Assembly (NCBI RefSeq): GCF_014132355.1
Contig: NZ_BLZO01000100.1
Coordinates: 1 to 35,818, forward strand
Length of the DNA stretch: 35,818 nt
Reading direction: 5' to 3'
From: Okeania sp. KiyG1
GTDB lineage: Bacteria > Cyanobacteriota > Cyanobacteriia > Cyanobacteriales > Microcoleaceae
Under the pieces are notes generated by a model, which searched no databases, had not been told where the DNA came from, and saw nothing but the letters and a program-made list of their open reading frames with translations. The position numbers and the translations under genes were made by a program. Of this stretch, positions 18,110 to 24,698 are shown in pieces. Every line of letters starts with the position of its first letter. Within the stretch, counting starts at the first letter, position 1.

Positions 18110-18217
18110 ATACCCCACATCTTCTGTTGTTATTTAATCAAGCTCTGATTGTCCTGTTTAGATTACAGCACTTTTGAGGAAGCGTGAGGTACAGTTATAA
18201 AACTATTTATTTCTCTA

Positions 18218-18258
18218 TCCCCTGTTCCCTGTTCCCTGTTCCCTGTTCCCTGTTCCCT
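18218..18258. repeat. Short tandem heptamer repeat (CTGTTCC)
   Basis: Five tandem units of CTGTTCC/CCCTGTT type. Length-variable loci of this kind are common in filamentous cyanobacteria. Confidence 0.8.
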
Positions 18259-18397
18259 AAAGCAATAAACTTTGTACCTCATCAACTAGATAACTGCTAT
18301 AAACTGAATCAGGGACAAAAGTCCTTAAGACAGAGGTTGAGAGTTGAAGACCTTTAATTTCCAAATTCCTCAGCTAGGGAATAAATAATTTATTAGG

Positions 18398-18546
18398 GGC
18401 GTTGCTGAATTGAAGTATGAATGCGCGATTGTTTGGTTCTGGTCAAGCCCCCTAAATCCCCCAAGTTTGGGGGACTTTTAGAGTTTTATTCCCCCCAAAA
18501 TTGGCTTGCTCGGGGGGCTTGCATCATACCCAGAATCAGCAACGCC
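18398..18546. mobile_element. MITE-like element, family C, copy 1 (149 bp)
   Basis: It opens GGCGTTGCTGAATTGAAGTA and closes CAGAATCAGCAACGCC. Inside is a C/G-rich nested palindrome (CCCCCTAAATCCCCCAAG... and GAGTTTTATTCCCCCC). The flanks share AATAATTTATT (18384-18394 and 18547-18557), a likely target duplication with later changes. The copy at 21155-21303 is also 149 bp. The element lies within a longer open frame leading into the NnrU gene, which is why that frame appears extended. Confidence 0.8.
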
Positions 18547-18685
18547 AATAATTTATTGGAAAAATCAAATTCCACACTCACCGCATTTCCTTCCCCATTT
18601 CAGGGGTTGGCATTACGTCCCTTCAGCATACTGCTGGACGATTACTCCAAAAGTTAACTTTTATTATCAATTTCCCATAGTGCTC

Positions 18686-19399
18686 ATGTCTCATGATTGG
18701 TTAACCCCTAGCCATTTAATTATGTTGGGGTTACTGCTAAGTTTTGCGATCGCTCATAGTGGTTTAGCGGCCCTCCGGCCGTGGGCCGAAACCAAAATTG
18801 GTCCTAGACCCTATCGCATTTTATTTGCTTTAGTCAGTTTGCCACTAGCAGTAGTCCTAGTTATTTACTTTTTCAACCACCGTTATGATGGGCTGCAGTT
18901 GTGGCAACTGCAAGGTGTCCCAATAATTAAGCCTATAGTTTGGATACTATCAGCAATTTCATTTATCTTTCTCTATCCCTCTACATTCAATCTTTTAGAA
19001 ATTGCTGCAATTCAAAAACCCCAAGTCCATCTCTATGAAACAGGGATCATTCGGATTACCCGCCATCCGCAAATGGTAGGCCAAGTAATTTGGTGTATTG
19101 CCCATACTCTTTGGTTAGGGACAAGTTTTACCCTTGTGACATCTTTTGGCCTCATACTCCATCATTTGTTCGGTGTATGGCATGGGGATCGACGACTTCA
19201 ACAGCGTTTTGGTGAATCTTTTGAAAAGTTAAAATTTCGCACATCTGTTATGCCTTTTGTCGCTATTATTCAAGGACGTCAAACTCTACAGTTACAGGAG
19301 TTTCTCCGATGGGCATATCTAGGAGTAGCTATTTTTATTTTCTTACTTTGGCAAGCTCATCCACTACTCATCCGTGCAACTGGGAGCGTAGACTGGTAG
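18686..19399 (+). CDS. NnrU family integral membrane protein
   Basis: 237 residues with about six hydrophobic membrane segments (for example LIMLGLLLSFAIAHSG, ILFALVSLPLAVVLVIYFF, LGVAIFIFLLW). The family block TGIIRITRHPQMVGQVIWC lies mid-protein, with a histidine-rich HPQ and later LHHLFGVWHGDRRLQQRFG. NnrU/isoprenylcysteine-methyltransferase-like proteins include Z-ISO, the 15-cis-zeta-carotene isomerase. In cyanobacteria some may act in carotenoid or nitrite/NO-linked metabolism; which applies here is open. I chose the ATG at 18686 (MSHDWLTPSHLI) because the 60 residues added by the 18506 start are read from the upstream repeat and are low in plausibility. The thioredoxin gene follows after 48 bases. 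Confidence 0.85.
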   Translation: MSHDWLTPSHLIMLGLLLSFAIAHSGLAALRPWAETKIGPRPYRILFALVSLPLAVVLVIYFFNHRYDGLQLWQLQGVPIIKPIVWILSAISFIFLYPSTFNLLEIAAIQKPQVHLYETGIIRITRHPQMVGQVIWCIAHTLWLGTSFTLVTSFGLILHHLFGVWHGDRRLQQRFGESFEKLKFRTSVMPFVAIIQGRQTLQLQEFLRWAYLGVAIFIFLLWQAHPLLIRATGSVDW

Positions 19400-19447
19400 C
19401 ATGATCCCATGGATATAAAAATTTAATTAATGTCACATAGAGAAGCC

Positions 19448-19819
19448 ATGCTTTTGTCAATTAACGAAAAAACTTTTAAAAAAGAGGTGTTAGATGCCTC
19501 TAACCCGGTTTTAGTAAATTTTTGGGCACCGTGGTGTGGCCTGTGTCATATGATTGTCCCCCAATTAATTCAATTTCAATCTGAGTGGAATGGCCACTTA
19601 AAGCTGGTGGGAGTTAATGCTGACGAAAGTTTAAAGCTTGCTAGTAAATATCAACTCAGAACTTTGCCTACCTTGATTTTATTTGAAAATGGCCAAATAG
19701 TGAATCGAGTGGATCATTTTCAGGTACGGGAAGATTTTCTACGGACATTGGATGCTTTTATGACCAGTTACCAAAAAACTCGTCTAACTCGACTTTTGGA
19801 ACCTCAGTTAATGGGATGA
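19448..19819 (+). CDS. Thioredoxin with WCGLC active site (cyanobacterial TrxC-like)
   Basis: 123 residues with the thioredoxin fold: NPVLVNFWAPWCGLCHMIVP places the redox cysteines at 30 and 33, and the cis-Pro loop is LRTLPTLILFENG. The canonical active site is WCGPC; replacing Pro by Leu alters redox potential and pKa in studied thioredoxins. I recall WCGLC as typical of a TrxC class found in cyanobacteria. Start at ATG 19448, with GAGAAG just upstream; the ATG at 19430 would add six residues. It lies 48 bases after the NnrU-family gene on the same strand and may be co-transcribed with it. The C-terminal ~20 residues form a basic extension beyond the fold. Confidence 0.88.
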   Translation: MLLSINEKTFKKEVLDASNPVLVNFWAPWCGLCHMIVPQLIQFQSEWNGHLKLVGVNADESLKLASKYQLRTLPTLILFENGQIVNRVDHFQVREDFLRTLDAFMTSYQKTRLTRLLEPQLMG

Positions 19820-19830
19820 AGAGGGTGTTG

Positions 19831-19868
19831 GGTAATAATTAATAATTAATAATTAATAATTAATAATT
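19831..19868. repeat. Short tandem heptamer repeat (AATAATT)
   Basis: Five units of the AATAATT heptamer. A second tract of the same sequence lies at 20058-20092, on the other side of the 97-bp palindrome. Confidence 0.8.
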
Positions 19869-19950
19869 GAAAATTCCTTGCACCAGTCTCTTAATACCTA
19901 GCATTTTTGGAGTTTGAGTTTAGCGAAGATAAAACGCTAATTGTACTGTT

Positions 19951-20047
19951 GCTGAGTCTTAAATAAAGAGGTTAAAACTAGAATTGAAGGGAATAATAAT
20001 TTCCTTTGGAGCTAGTTTTAGCCTCTTTCAGTTTTTAAGTATTCAGC
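19951..20047. repeat. 97-bp imperfect palindrome, terminator-like or MITE-like
   Basis: GCTGAGTCTTAAATAAAGAG pairs with the inverse of CTCTTTCAG...TTAAGTATTCAGC, and the inner arms GTTAAAACTAG/CTAGTTTTAGC are nearly perfect. Even the centre (GGGAATAATAATTTCC) is self-complementary. As RNA it would form one long hairpin. It lies 130 bases after the thioredoxin gene and has AATAATT heptamers on both sides. It is either a transcription end signal or a small palindromic element. There is no second copy in this window. Confidence 0.55.
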
Positions 20048-20306
20048 TATTATTCAACAATTAATAATTAATAATTAATAATTAATAATTGAACTACAAT
20101 CTGCTGTATAGCACTTAGTTCAGTCATCAGCTTTTTAATTTTTATCTCACTGTTTAATTTGAGAGAGTTGGTTATTGTATTTTATCAGTATAAAAATATA
20201 TCCATTATGATTCAAAATAATCAAAATTTCAGCAAATTATTAGTCATAATCTTGGTTAAATTATCAATATTTTCCAGTTTGAATATTCCTGAAGTAGCAA
20301 TATTTT

Positions 20307-20483
20307 ATGAAATTGGTATTAGAGATTAAAAATAATCAATTCAAAAAACTACACAAATTATTAATTGAACCCATCGCAGATATTCTACCCACTAATGCCG
20401 AAGCATCAGTAATATTCATACCTCAAAAAGAGTTATTTTTAGTTCCCTTTGTTGCCTTAATGGATGAGGGAGAAAAATACTGA
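20307..20483 (+). pseudogene. CHAT-domain gene fragment
   Basis: A 58-codon open frame starting at an ATG reads LHKLLIEPIADILPTNAEAS followed by VIFIPQKELFLVPFVALMD. This is the conserved core entry of CHAT (caspase HetF-associated with TPR) peptidase-like domains. The rest of the domain, including the catalytic His and Cys, is missing. The frame stops at TGA (20481), where repeat DNA begins (CTGACTTCTG and family D). No further 5' coding match is visible upstream. I read it as a relic of a larger TPR-CHAT gene removed by repeat insertion or deletion. Confidence 0.6.
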
Positions 20484-20499
20484 CTGAGTTCTGACTTCT

Positions 20500-20720
20500 G
20501 GGTGAGGGTAGGAGGACCAAGTCATTCCTCAGAAGTCAGGAGAGATGGGAATTATAGAGGAGGTAGGAGGAAGAATAGTCCCTTGATTTTTCTGCGCAAC
20601 TATGCGCCTAAAATGCTAATTTTTTGAACCATTACGACCTAAAAGCTTGGACTTTTTTCAACTAAAAAATGCTAAAACCTTTATATGTCAATGCTTTTAG
20701 ATTTAATCAGCAAACCCTAA
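20500..20720. mobile_element. MITE-like element, family D, copy 2 (left end degraded)
   Basis: Shares GGAGGTAGGAGGAAGAAT, TTTTTCTGCGCAACTATGCG, AATTTTTTGAACC and TGTCAATGCTTTTAGATTTA with the copies at 7563-7826 and 23486-23890, and ends ATCAGCAAACCCTAA. The left TTAGGG end is not recognisable. It borders the CHAT fragment and is non-coding. Confidence 0.62.
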
Positions 20721-20765
20721 CTATCTAATTATACCGATGCTACCAGATTTGATATAAATTGGGCC

Positions 20766-20817
20766 AAAACGCTACATATATCAATTTAATATAGTAAAAC
20801 TCTACATATAGCGTTGA
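20766..20817 (+). promoter_or_regulatory. Paired direct repeats upstream of the small-protein gene array
   Basis: AAAACGCTACATATA (20766-20780) and AAAACTCTACATATA (20796-20810) are 15-bp direct repeats with one mismatch and start 30 bp apart, close to three helical turns. ACGCTA in the first and TAGCGT after the second also form an inverted pair. They lie about 140-185 bases before the first gene of the array. Spacing and position suggest tandem binding sites for a regulator. This is inferred from sequence only. Confidence 0.4.
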
Positions 20818-20950
20818 GAAACATTAAATGTAAATATTTGTAAATAATTAGTTTTTGTAGCAACAGTTACAGAATTATTAGTTAATATAAATAAGTAAGG
20901 GAAAAAACTTCCTAAACATGAGTTAAATAATCAGGGGAGAAAATCTAAAT

Positions 20951-21145
20951 ATGTTCACTGAACCTCAAGCACGCTCTTTAATGGTACGTCACCACCACCT
21001 AGTAAAAAATCGTCAACAGTCAATGCTAAACAGAGTAGCTGTAGAAGTGGGCTTAGAAAATAGTAACTATTGGAGCCACATTCAAGGAAAAGTACAGCCT
21101 AGCTTTAGGAAAAATTATGAGCGCGGTAATGCTTCGATGAGCTAA
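20951..21145 (+). CDS. Small basic protein of tandem array, member 1 (64 aa)
   Basis: A divergent paralogue of the three genes that follow. It shares QARSLMVRHHHLVKNRQQSM, then a LNR-A-EVG segment, YWSHIQGK, PSF and the C-terminal NASMS. The N-terminal half is rich in Arg, His, Asn and Gln and could form an amphipathic basic helix; the second half holds invariant Tyr-Trp and Ile-Gln-Gly-Lys. There is no signal peptide or membrane helix. AGGGGAGA (20933-20940) is a good ribosome-binding site. I do not recognise the family. A 149-bp mobile element separates this gene from member 2. Confidence 0.8.
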   Translation: MFTEPQARSLMVRHHHLVKNRQQSMLNRVAVEVGLENSNYWSHIQGKVQPSFRKNYERGNASMS

Positions 21146-21154
21146 TTTATTTTC

Positions 21155-21303
21155 GGCGTTGCTGAATTGAAGTATGAATGCGCGATTGTTTGCTTCTGCT
21201 CAAGCCCCCTAAATCCCCCAAAATTGGGGGACTTTTAGAGTTTTACTCCCCCCAAAATTGGGGGGTTAGGGGTGGCAAAATCATACCCAGAATCAGCAAC
21301 GCC
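21155..21303. mobile_element. MITE-like element, family C, copy 2 (149 bp), exact 8-bp target duplication
   Basis: The ends are GGCGTTGCTGAATTGAAGTA and CAGAATCAGCAACGCC. TTATTTTC lies directly on both sides (21147-21154 and 21304-21311), an exact 8-bp target duplication. Same length and layout as the copy at 18398-18546, including the C/G-rich nested palindrome. It was inserted between members 1 and 2 of the small-protein array, just after the stop codon of member 1. Confidence 0.85.
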
Positions 21304-21373
21304 TTATTTTCTTTCTTGCCATCTTCATTAATCTTTAACAAACAACAATTAATCAAACAGGAGAATGAAAAAT

Positions 21374-21568
21374 ATGCCAGTAGAAAATCAAGCTCGTGCT
21401 TTAATGATGCGTCATCACAACCTAGTGAAAAACCGTCAACAGTCAATGCTCAACCGCACCGCCACAGAAGTCGGTGTAGAAGCAGATGATTACTGGGGAA
21501 ATATTCAAGGAAAACCATATCCTAGTTTTGTTACTACTTATGACCGTAGTCATGCTTCCATGAGTTAA
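21374..21568 (+). CDS. Small basic protein of tandem array, member 2 (64 aa)
   Basis: Begins MPVENQARALMMRHHNLVKN, followed by RQQSMLNRTATEVGVEAD, YWGNIQGKP, PSF and SHASMS. The start is decided by the ribosome-binding site: AGGAG (21360-21364) touches the ATG at 21365 but is 9 bases from the ATG at 21374, giving 64 residues like member 1. It is one of three near-identical genes repeated with a period of exactly 233 bp. The protein is small, basic, probably cytosolic and of unknown function. Confidence 0.82.
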   Translation: MPVENQARALMMRHHNLVKNRQQSMLNRTATEVGVEADDYWGNIQGKPYPSFVTTYDRSHASMS

Positions 21569-21606
21569 AGTGAAAATCAAAACTTAGCAACAGGAGAATG
21601 AAAAAT

Positions 21607-21801
21607 ATGTCAGTAGAAAATCAAGCACGCTCTTTAATGAACCGTCATCACAACCTAGTGAAAAACCGTCAACAGTCAATGCTCAACCGCGTCGCCACAG
21701 AAGTGGGCGTGGAAGCAGATGATTACTGGGGAAATATTCAAGGAAAACCACATCCTAGTTTTGTCACTACTTATGACCGTAGTCATGCTTCCATGAGTTA
21801 G
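21607..21801 (+). CDS. Small basic protein of tandem array, member 3 (64 aa)
   Basis: Near-identical to member 2, with LMNRHHN in place of LMMRHHN and NRVATEVG in place of NRTATEVG. The same AGGAGAATGAAAAATATG start region supports the second ATG. The intergenic stretch of 38 bases is also copied, so the unit of duplication is gene plus leader. Synonymous changes are few, pointing to recent duplication or gene conversion. Confidence 0.82.
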   Translation: MSVENQARSLMNRHHNLVKNRQQSMLNRVATEVGVEADDYWGNIQGKPHPSFVTTYDRSHASMS

Positions 21802-21839
21802 AGTGAAAATCAAAACTTAGCCACAGGAGAATGAAAAAT

Positions 21840-22034
21840 ATGTCAGTAGAAAATCAAGCTCGTGCTTTAATGATGCGTCATCATAACCTGATTAAAAATC
21901 GTCAACAGTCAATGCTGAACCGCACCGCAACAGAAGTGGGTGTGGAAGCAGATAATTACTGGGGAAATATTCAAGGAAAACCACATCCTAGTTTTGTCAT
22001 TACTTATGACCGTAGTCATGCTTCCATGAGTTAG
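21840..22034 (+). CDS. Small basic protein of tandem array, member 4 (64 aa)
   Basis: The last array copy, with HNLIKNRQ, EADNYWGN and SFVITYD as its distinguishing residues; otherwise like members 2 and 3. The start again follows AGGAG at 9 bases. It is followed 46 bases later by a hairpin-plus-T-tract terminator, so the cluster reads as one transcription unit. The invariant positions across all four members (RHH, KNRQQSMLNR, EVG, YW, IQGK, PSF, ASMS) imply selection on the protein. Confidence 0.82.
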   Translation: MSVENQARALMMRHHNLIKNRQQSMLNRTATEVGVEADNYWGNIQGKPHPSFVITYDRSHASMS

Positions 22035-22080
22035 AAATATCTCCTCAAAATCAAAAACTGAATAATGTCGTTTACCTAAA

Positions 22081-22136
22081 AGTCGCAGTTTTCCTACCTG
22101 AGATATCCATCAAAGGAAGTTGCGACTGATTTTTTG
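22081..22136 (+). terminator. Rho-independent terminator after the small-protein array
   Basis: AGTCGCA (22081-22087) pairs with TGCGACT (22121-22127), extended by TTCCT/AGGAA. The descending arm is followed by GATTTTTTG. The stem-loop position just after the last array gene and before argJ fits an intrinsic terminator. Confidence 0.7.
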
Positions 22137-22240
22137 ATCTTCAAATGAAAATATAGATTTTTGATGAAGTTTAATCCGTAATACCCCCCAAATCATTTAT
22201 AATTTCCAGTCAGCACAATTATCAAATAAAGGAAAGCAAA

Positions 22241-23482
22241 ATGTCAGACTGGCAAGTAATTACTGGTGGGGTAACAGCTCCTAAAGGATATCGAGCAACA
22301 GGAGTTACTGCGGGGTTTAAACCCTCCGGGGCACCAGACTTGGCCTTGATTTTGTCAGATGTAGACTCGATCGCAGCTGGAGTCTTCACGACAAATCAAG
22401 TACGAGCTGCTTGTGTGGACTACTGTCGGCAACAGCTAGAAGCTAAACCAAGTGCTAGGGCAATTTTGTGTAATTCTGGACAAGCAAATGCTGGTACTGG
22501 AAGTTTAGGTTTGCAGGATGCTGTGGAAAGTGCGGAAGTATTGGCTAAAGCACTCAATATTTCTCCAGAGTCAATATTACTAGCTTCTACAGGAGTTATT
22601 GGCAAACGAATTAAAATGGATGCTCTCAAAGCAGCAATTCCCGAGTTAGTCTCTACAGTTTCTACGGAAGGGGGAGAAGCGGCAGCTAAAGCTATTGTCA
22701 CTACAGACTTAGCCACAAAATCAATTGCTCTGGAAACTAAAATGGGCGATCGCCCGGTGCGTATTGGTGGCATTGCTAAAGGTTCTGGCATGATCCATCC
22801 GAATATGGCAACGATGCTGTCATTTGTAACTTGTGATGCAGCAGTTTCTCCTCCATTATGGCAAGAGATGTTAACAAGAGCAGTTAATCGTAGTTTTAAT
22901 CAAATTACTGTTGATGGGGATACGAGTACCAATGATACAGTAATTGCTTTGGCAAATGGTCAATCTCGCACCTCTGCTATTACTAATGTGGGGGCGGAGG
23001 CGGAAAAGTTGGAAGCGATGTTGACAGAGGTTTGTGTCTATTTGGCGAAGGCGGTAGCTCGTGATGGAGAAGGAGCAACTTGTCTGATGGAAGTTCAGGT
23101 TACAGGAACATCTGATGAAGCATCTGCTAATCAAATTGCTAAGACTATTGCAGGATCTTCTCTGGTAAAATCAGCTATTTTTGGTCGCGACCCCAATTGG
23201 GGAAGAATTGCCGGAGCTGCTGGTCGCGCTGGAGTTAAGTTTGAGCAGGAGCAGTTACAGATAAAGTTGGGAGACTTTTTGATGATGGAAAACGGTCAAC
23301 CTTTAGATTTTGACCGAGCTGCTGCTAGCGAGTATTTGAAGCAGAGAGCAGCGGGAGAATATTTGAAGGATGATACTGTGTTAATTTCTGTCAAAGTTGG
23401 GGATGGTGTTGGTAGTGGGAAAGCTTGGGGATGTGACCTGAGTTATGATTATGTGAAAATTAACGCTGAGTACACTACCTAA
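22241..23482 (+). CDS. argJ: Bifunctional ornithine acetyltransferase / N-acetylglutamate synthase ArgJ
   Basis: ArgJ transfers the acetyl group from N-acetylornithine to glutamate in the cyclic arginine pathway; bifunctional forms also use acetyl-CoA. The 413-residue protein has the self-cleavage site in KGSGMIHPNMATML, where Thr191 becomes the catalytic N-terminal nucleophile of the beta chain. Other family blocks are AILCNSGQANAGTG, LLASTGVIGKRI, VDGDTSTNDT, VARDGEGATCLMEV, FGRDPNWGRIAGAAGRAG and the C-terminal WGCDLSYDYVKINAEY. All key residues are present and the length is normal. A good ribosome-binding site (AAAGGAAAG) precedes the ATG. It is a single-gene unit between the array terminator and a mobile element. 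Confidence 0.96.
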   Translation: MSDWQVITGGVTAPKGYRATGVTAGFKPSGAPDLALILSDVDSIAAGVFTTNQVRAACVDYCRQQLEAKPSARAILCNSGQANAGTGSLGLQDAVESAEVLAKALNISPESILLASTGVIGKRIKMDALKAAIPELVSTVSTEGGEAAAKAIVTTDLATKSIALETKMGDRPVRIGGIAKGSGMIHPNMATMLSFVTCDAAVSPPLWQEMLTRAVNRSFNQITVDGDTSTNDTVIALANGQSRTSAITNVGAEAEKLEAMLTEVCVYLAKAVARDGEGATCLMEVQVTGTSDEASANQIAKTIAGSSLVKSAIFGRDPNWGRIAGAAGRAGVKFEQEQLQIKLGDFLMMENGQPLDFDRAAASEYLKQRAAGEYLKDDTVLISVKVGDGVGSGKAWGCDLSYDYVKINAEYTT

Positions 23483-23485
23483 TAA

Positions 23486-23890
23486 TTAGGGTTTGCTGAA
23501 AAAGTCTTTTTGCCGGGGTAGGAGACAGGAGACAGGAGACAACCCACCCCTAACCCCTCCCAGGAGGGGAAGACAGGAGAAACGGGAATGAGTGAGGAGG
23601 TAGGAGTAAGAATTGTAAGAATGATTTTTCTGCCCAACTATGCGCCTAAAATATTGACTTTTTGAGCGTTTTATATCATGTCCGGATAATAGCGTGATAA
23701 AAAAACTTTCTCTTTCTTCTTCTTTCTACCCTCCTGACTCCTGTCTCCTGACTCCTGACTCCTTCGTCGTTTATTTATAACTGTTCAACCGGACATGATA
23801 TTAGACGTGATACCAGGCACTTTTTAAAGGCCCCAAGAAGGCACTTATCTTTATCTGTCAATGCTTTTAGATTTAATCAGCAAGCCCTAA
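23486..23890. mobile_element. MITE-like element, family D, copy 3, containing a nested family B element
   Basis: The ends are TTAGGGTTTGCTGAAAAAGT and ATCAGCAAGCCCTAA, the clearest inverted pair in this family. AGGAGACAGGAGACAGGAGA heptamers and CCAACTATGCGCCTAAAAT match copy 2. The family B element at 23674-23800 interrupts it after TTTTTGAGCG. Copies at 7563 and 20500 lack that insert, giving empty sites. It is non-coding and starts 4 bases after argJ. Confidence 0.75.
23674..23800. mobile_element. MITE-like element, family B, copy 2, nested in family D
   Basis: TATCATGTCCGG and CCGGACATGATA are perfect 12-bp inverted ends. GGATAATAGCG at the left and TTTATAACT near the right match the copy at 9261-9448. 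The middle is mostly CTCCTGA heptamers. The flanks (TTTTA before, TTAG after) are compatible with a TA target duplication. Confidence 0.78.
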
Positions 23891-23979
23891 TTAATATTAT
23901 TGCTGAAAAAATATTAGGGGGATGCGATGGCTTTTTCAGTTATTTTTGAGAAGCGATCGCATCCTAATTTTATCTATTC

Positions 23980-24552
23980 CTAGCTAATTTTTTTTGCTGC
24001 TAAGTTGGGAGCTTGAGAAAAATAATTAATCAAGTTTTGAATGTTATTAATATTATTAGTCCAAATTCCAATTTCTTCATGGCAGTTATCAGCATTGCCT
24101 GGTTTTGAACAGAGAATATTGGCACTTGTCACCACAGCAAATTTATCATCGCAAACCCAAATTTTGGCATGAGTGCCTATTAGTTTCAGTTGAAAATGTT
24201 CGGGGTATAATTGCTTAAGTTTTTGTAATTCACTCATAGCATCGTATTTCCAAATATTGGCAGGATTTAATTGCCAACAACCATTACCAGGAATAATAAT
24301 ATTACCAATATCTTGTTGCCATCCCCAATTAATCTGTATTTTAACTTTGCGGTTAAGGGTATTTTTAAATTCTTGAATCAGATTATTATCGAGGCTATAA
24401 CGAGTTAGCCAAGGGCAAACAATAATAATTTTTTCTTGTGCTTGGCGGAGGGTTTTTAGGAGTAAATAACGATGTTGATGTTTGCCTTGGATGAGTTCTT
24501 GACAGTTAAAAGGGTCGATATTTTCCCAGTGGGAATTAGTGGTTATAAACAT
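23980..24552 (-). CDS. PLD-like domain protein with one HKD motif
   Basis: 190 residues. The C-terminal half has the phospholipase-D-type motif H-x-K-x4-D in GTHAKIWVCDDKFAVVTSAN (His128, Lys130, Asp135), including the usual Ser/Asn after it. KIIIVCPWLT near residue 41 fits the first strand of the fold. With a single HKD it would need to dimerise to form an active site, as in small PLD nucleases. Members act on phosphodiesters, often nucleic acid. No signal peptide or membrane segment is seen, so a cytosolic nuclease is more likely than a lipase. A Shine-Dalgarno (AGGA) sits 9 bases before the ATG. It is divergent from the STAND NTPase gene across a 146-bp region. Similar domains often form the tail of longer defence proteins; this one is free-standing. 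Confidence 0.72.
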   Translation of the reverse strand: MFITTNSHWENIDPFNCQELIQGKHQHRYLLLKTLRQAQEKIIIVCPWLTRYSLDNNLIQEFKNTLNRKVKIQINWGWQQDIGNIIIPGNGCWQLNPANIWKYDAMSELQKLKQLYPEHFQLKLIGTHAKIWVCDDKFAVVTSANILCSKPGNADNCHEEIGIWTNNINNIQNLINYFSQAPNLAAKKIS

Positions 24553-24698
24553 TTGGATATTTCCTATTTATTTAAGTTATGAAACTATTCTGCTGACAAT
24601 TTCATTATTTGTCGGTAAGATAAGTTAAGAAGTTTAGTAACCTGACTAGGTACGAAAAAGTAAGGTTCAACTAAAAAGTAAGTTTTATAAGTTAAAGA

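Larger units (their letters stand above)
17799..18397. other. Repeat-filled spacer upstream of rbcR
   Basis: No gene is seen. It holds GTAGAGA repeats near 17910, the hairpin element at 18011-18109, tandem CTGTTCC heptamers at about 18218-18258, and AT-rich DNA. The promoter of rbcR should lie at its left side, near 17800-17900. Confidence 0.4.

Noticed and set aside
18506-18685. 60-residue N-terminal extension of the NnrU-family protein
   Set aside because: Its 5' part is read from the family C element and it lacks a ribosome-binding site; the ATG at 18686 gives the expected start of the membrane protein.
22420-23134. Minus-strand frames inside argJ
   Set aside because: Shadows of the strongly coding argJ frame, whose motifs are all in place on the plus strand.
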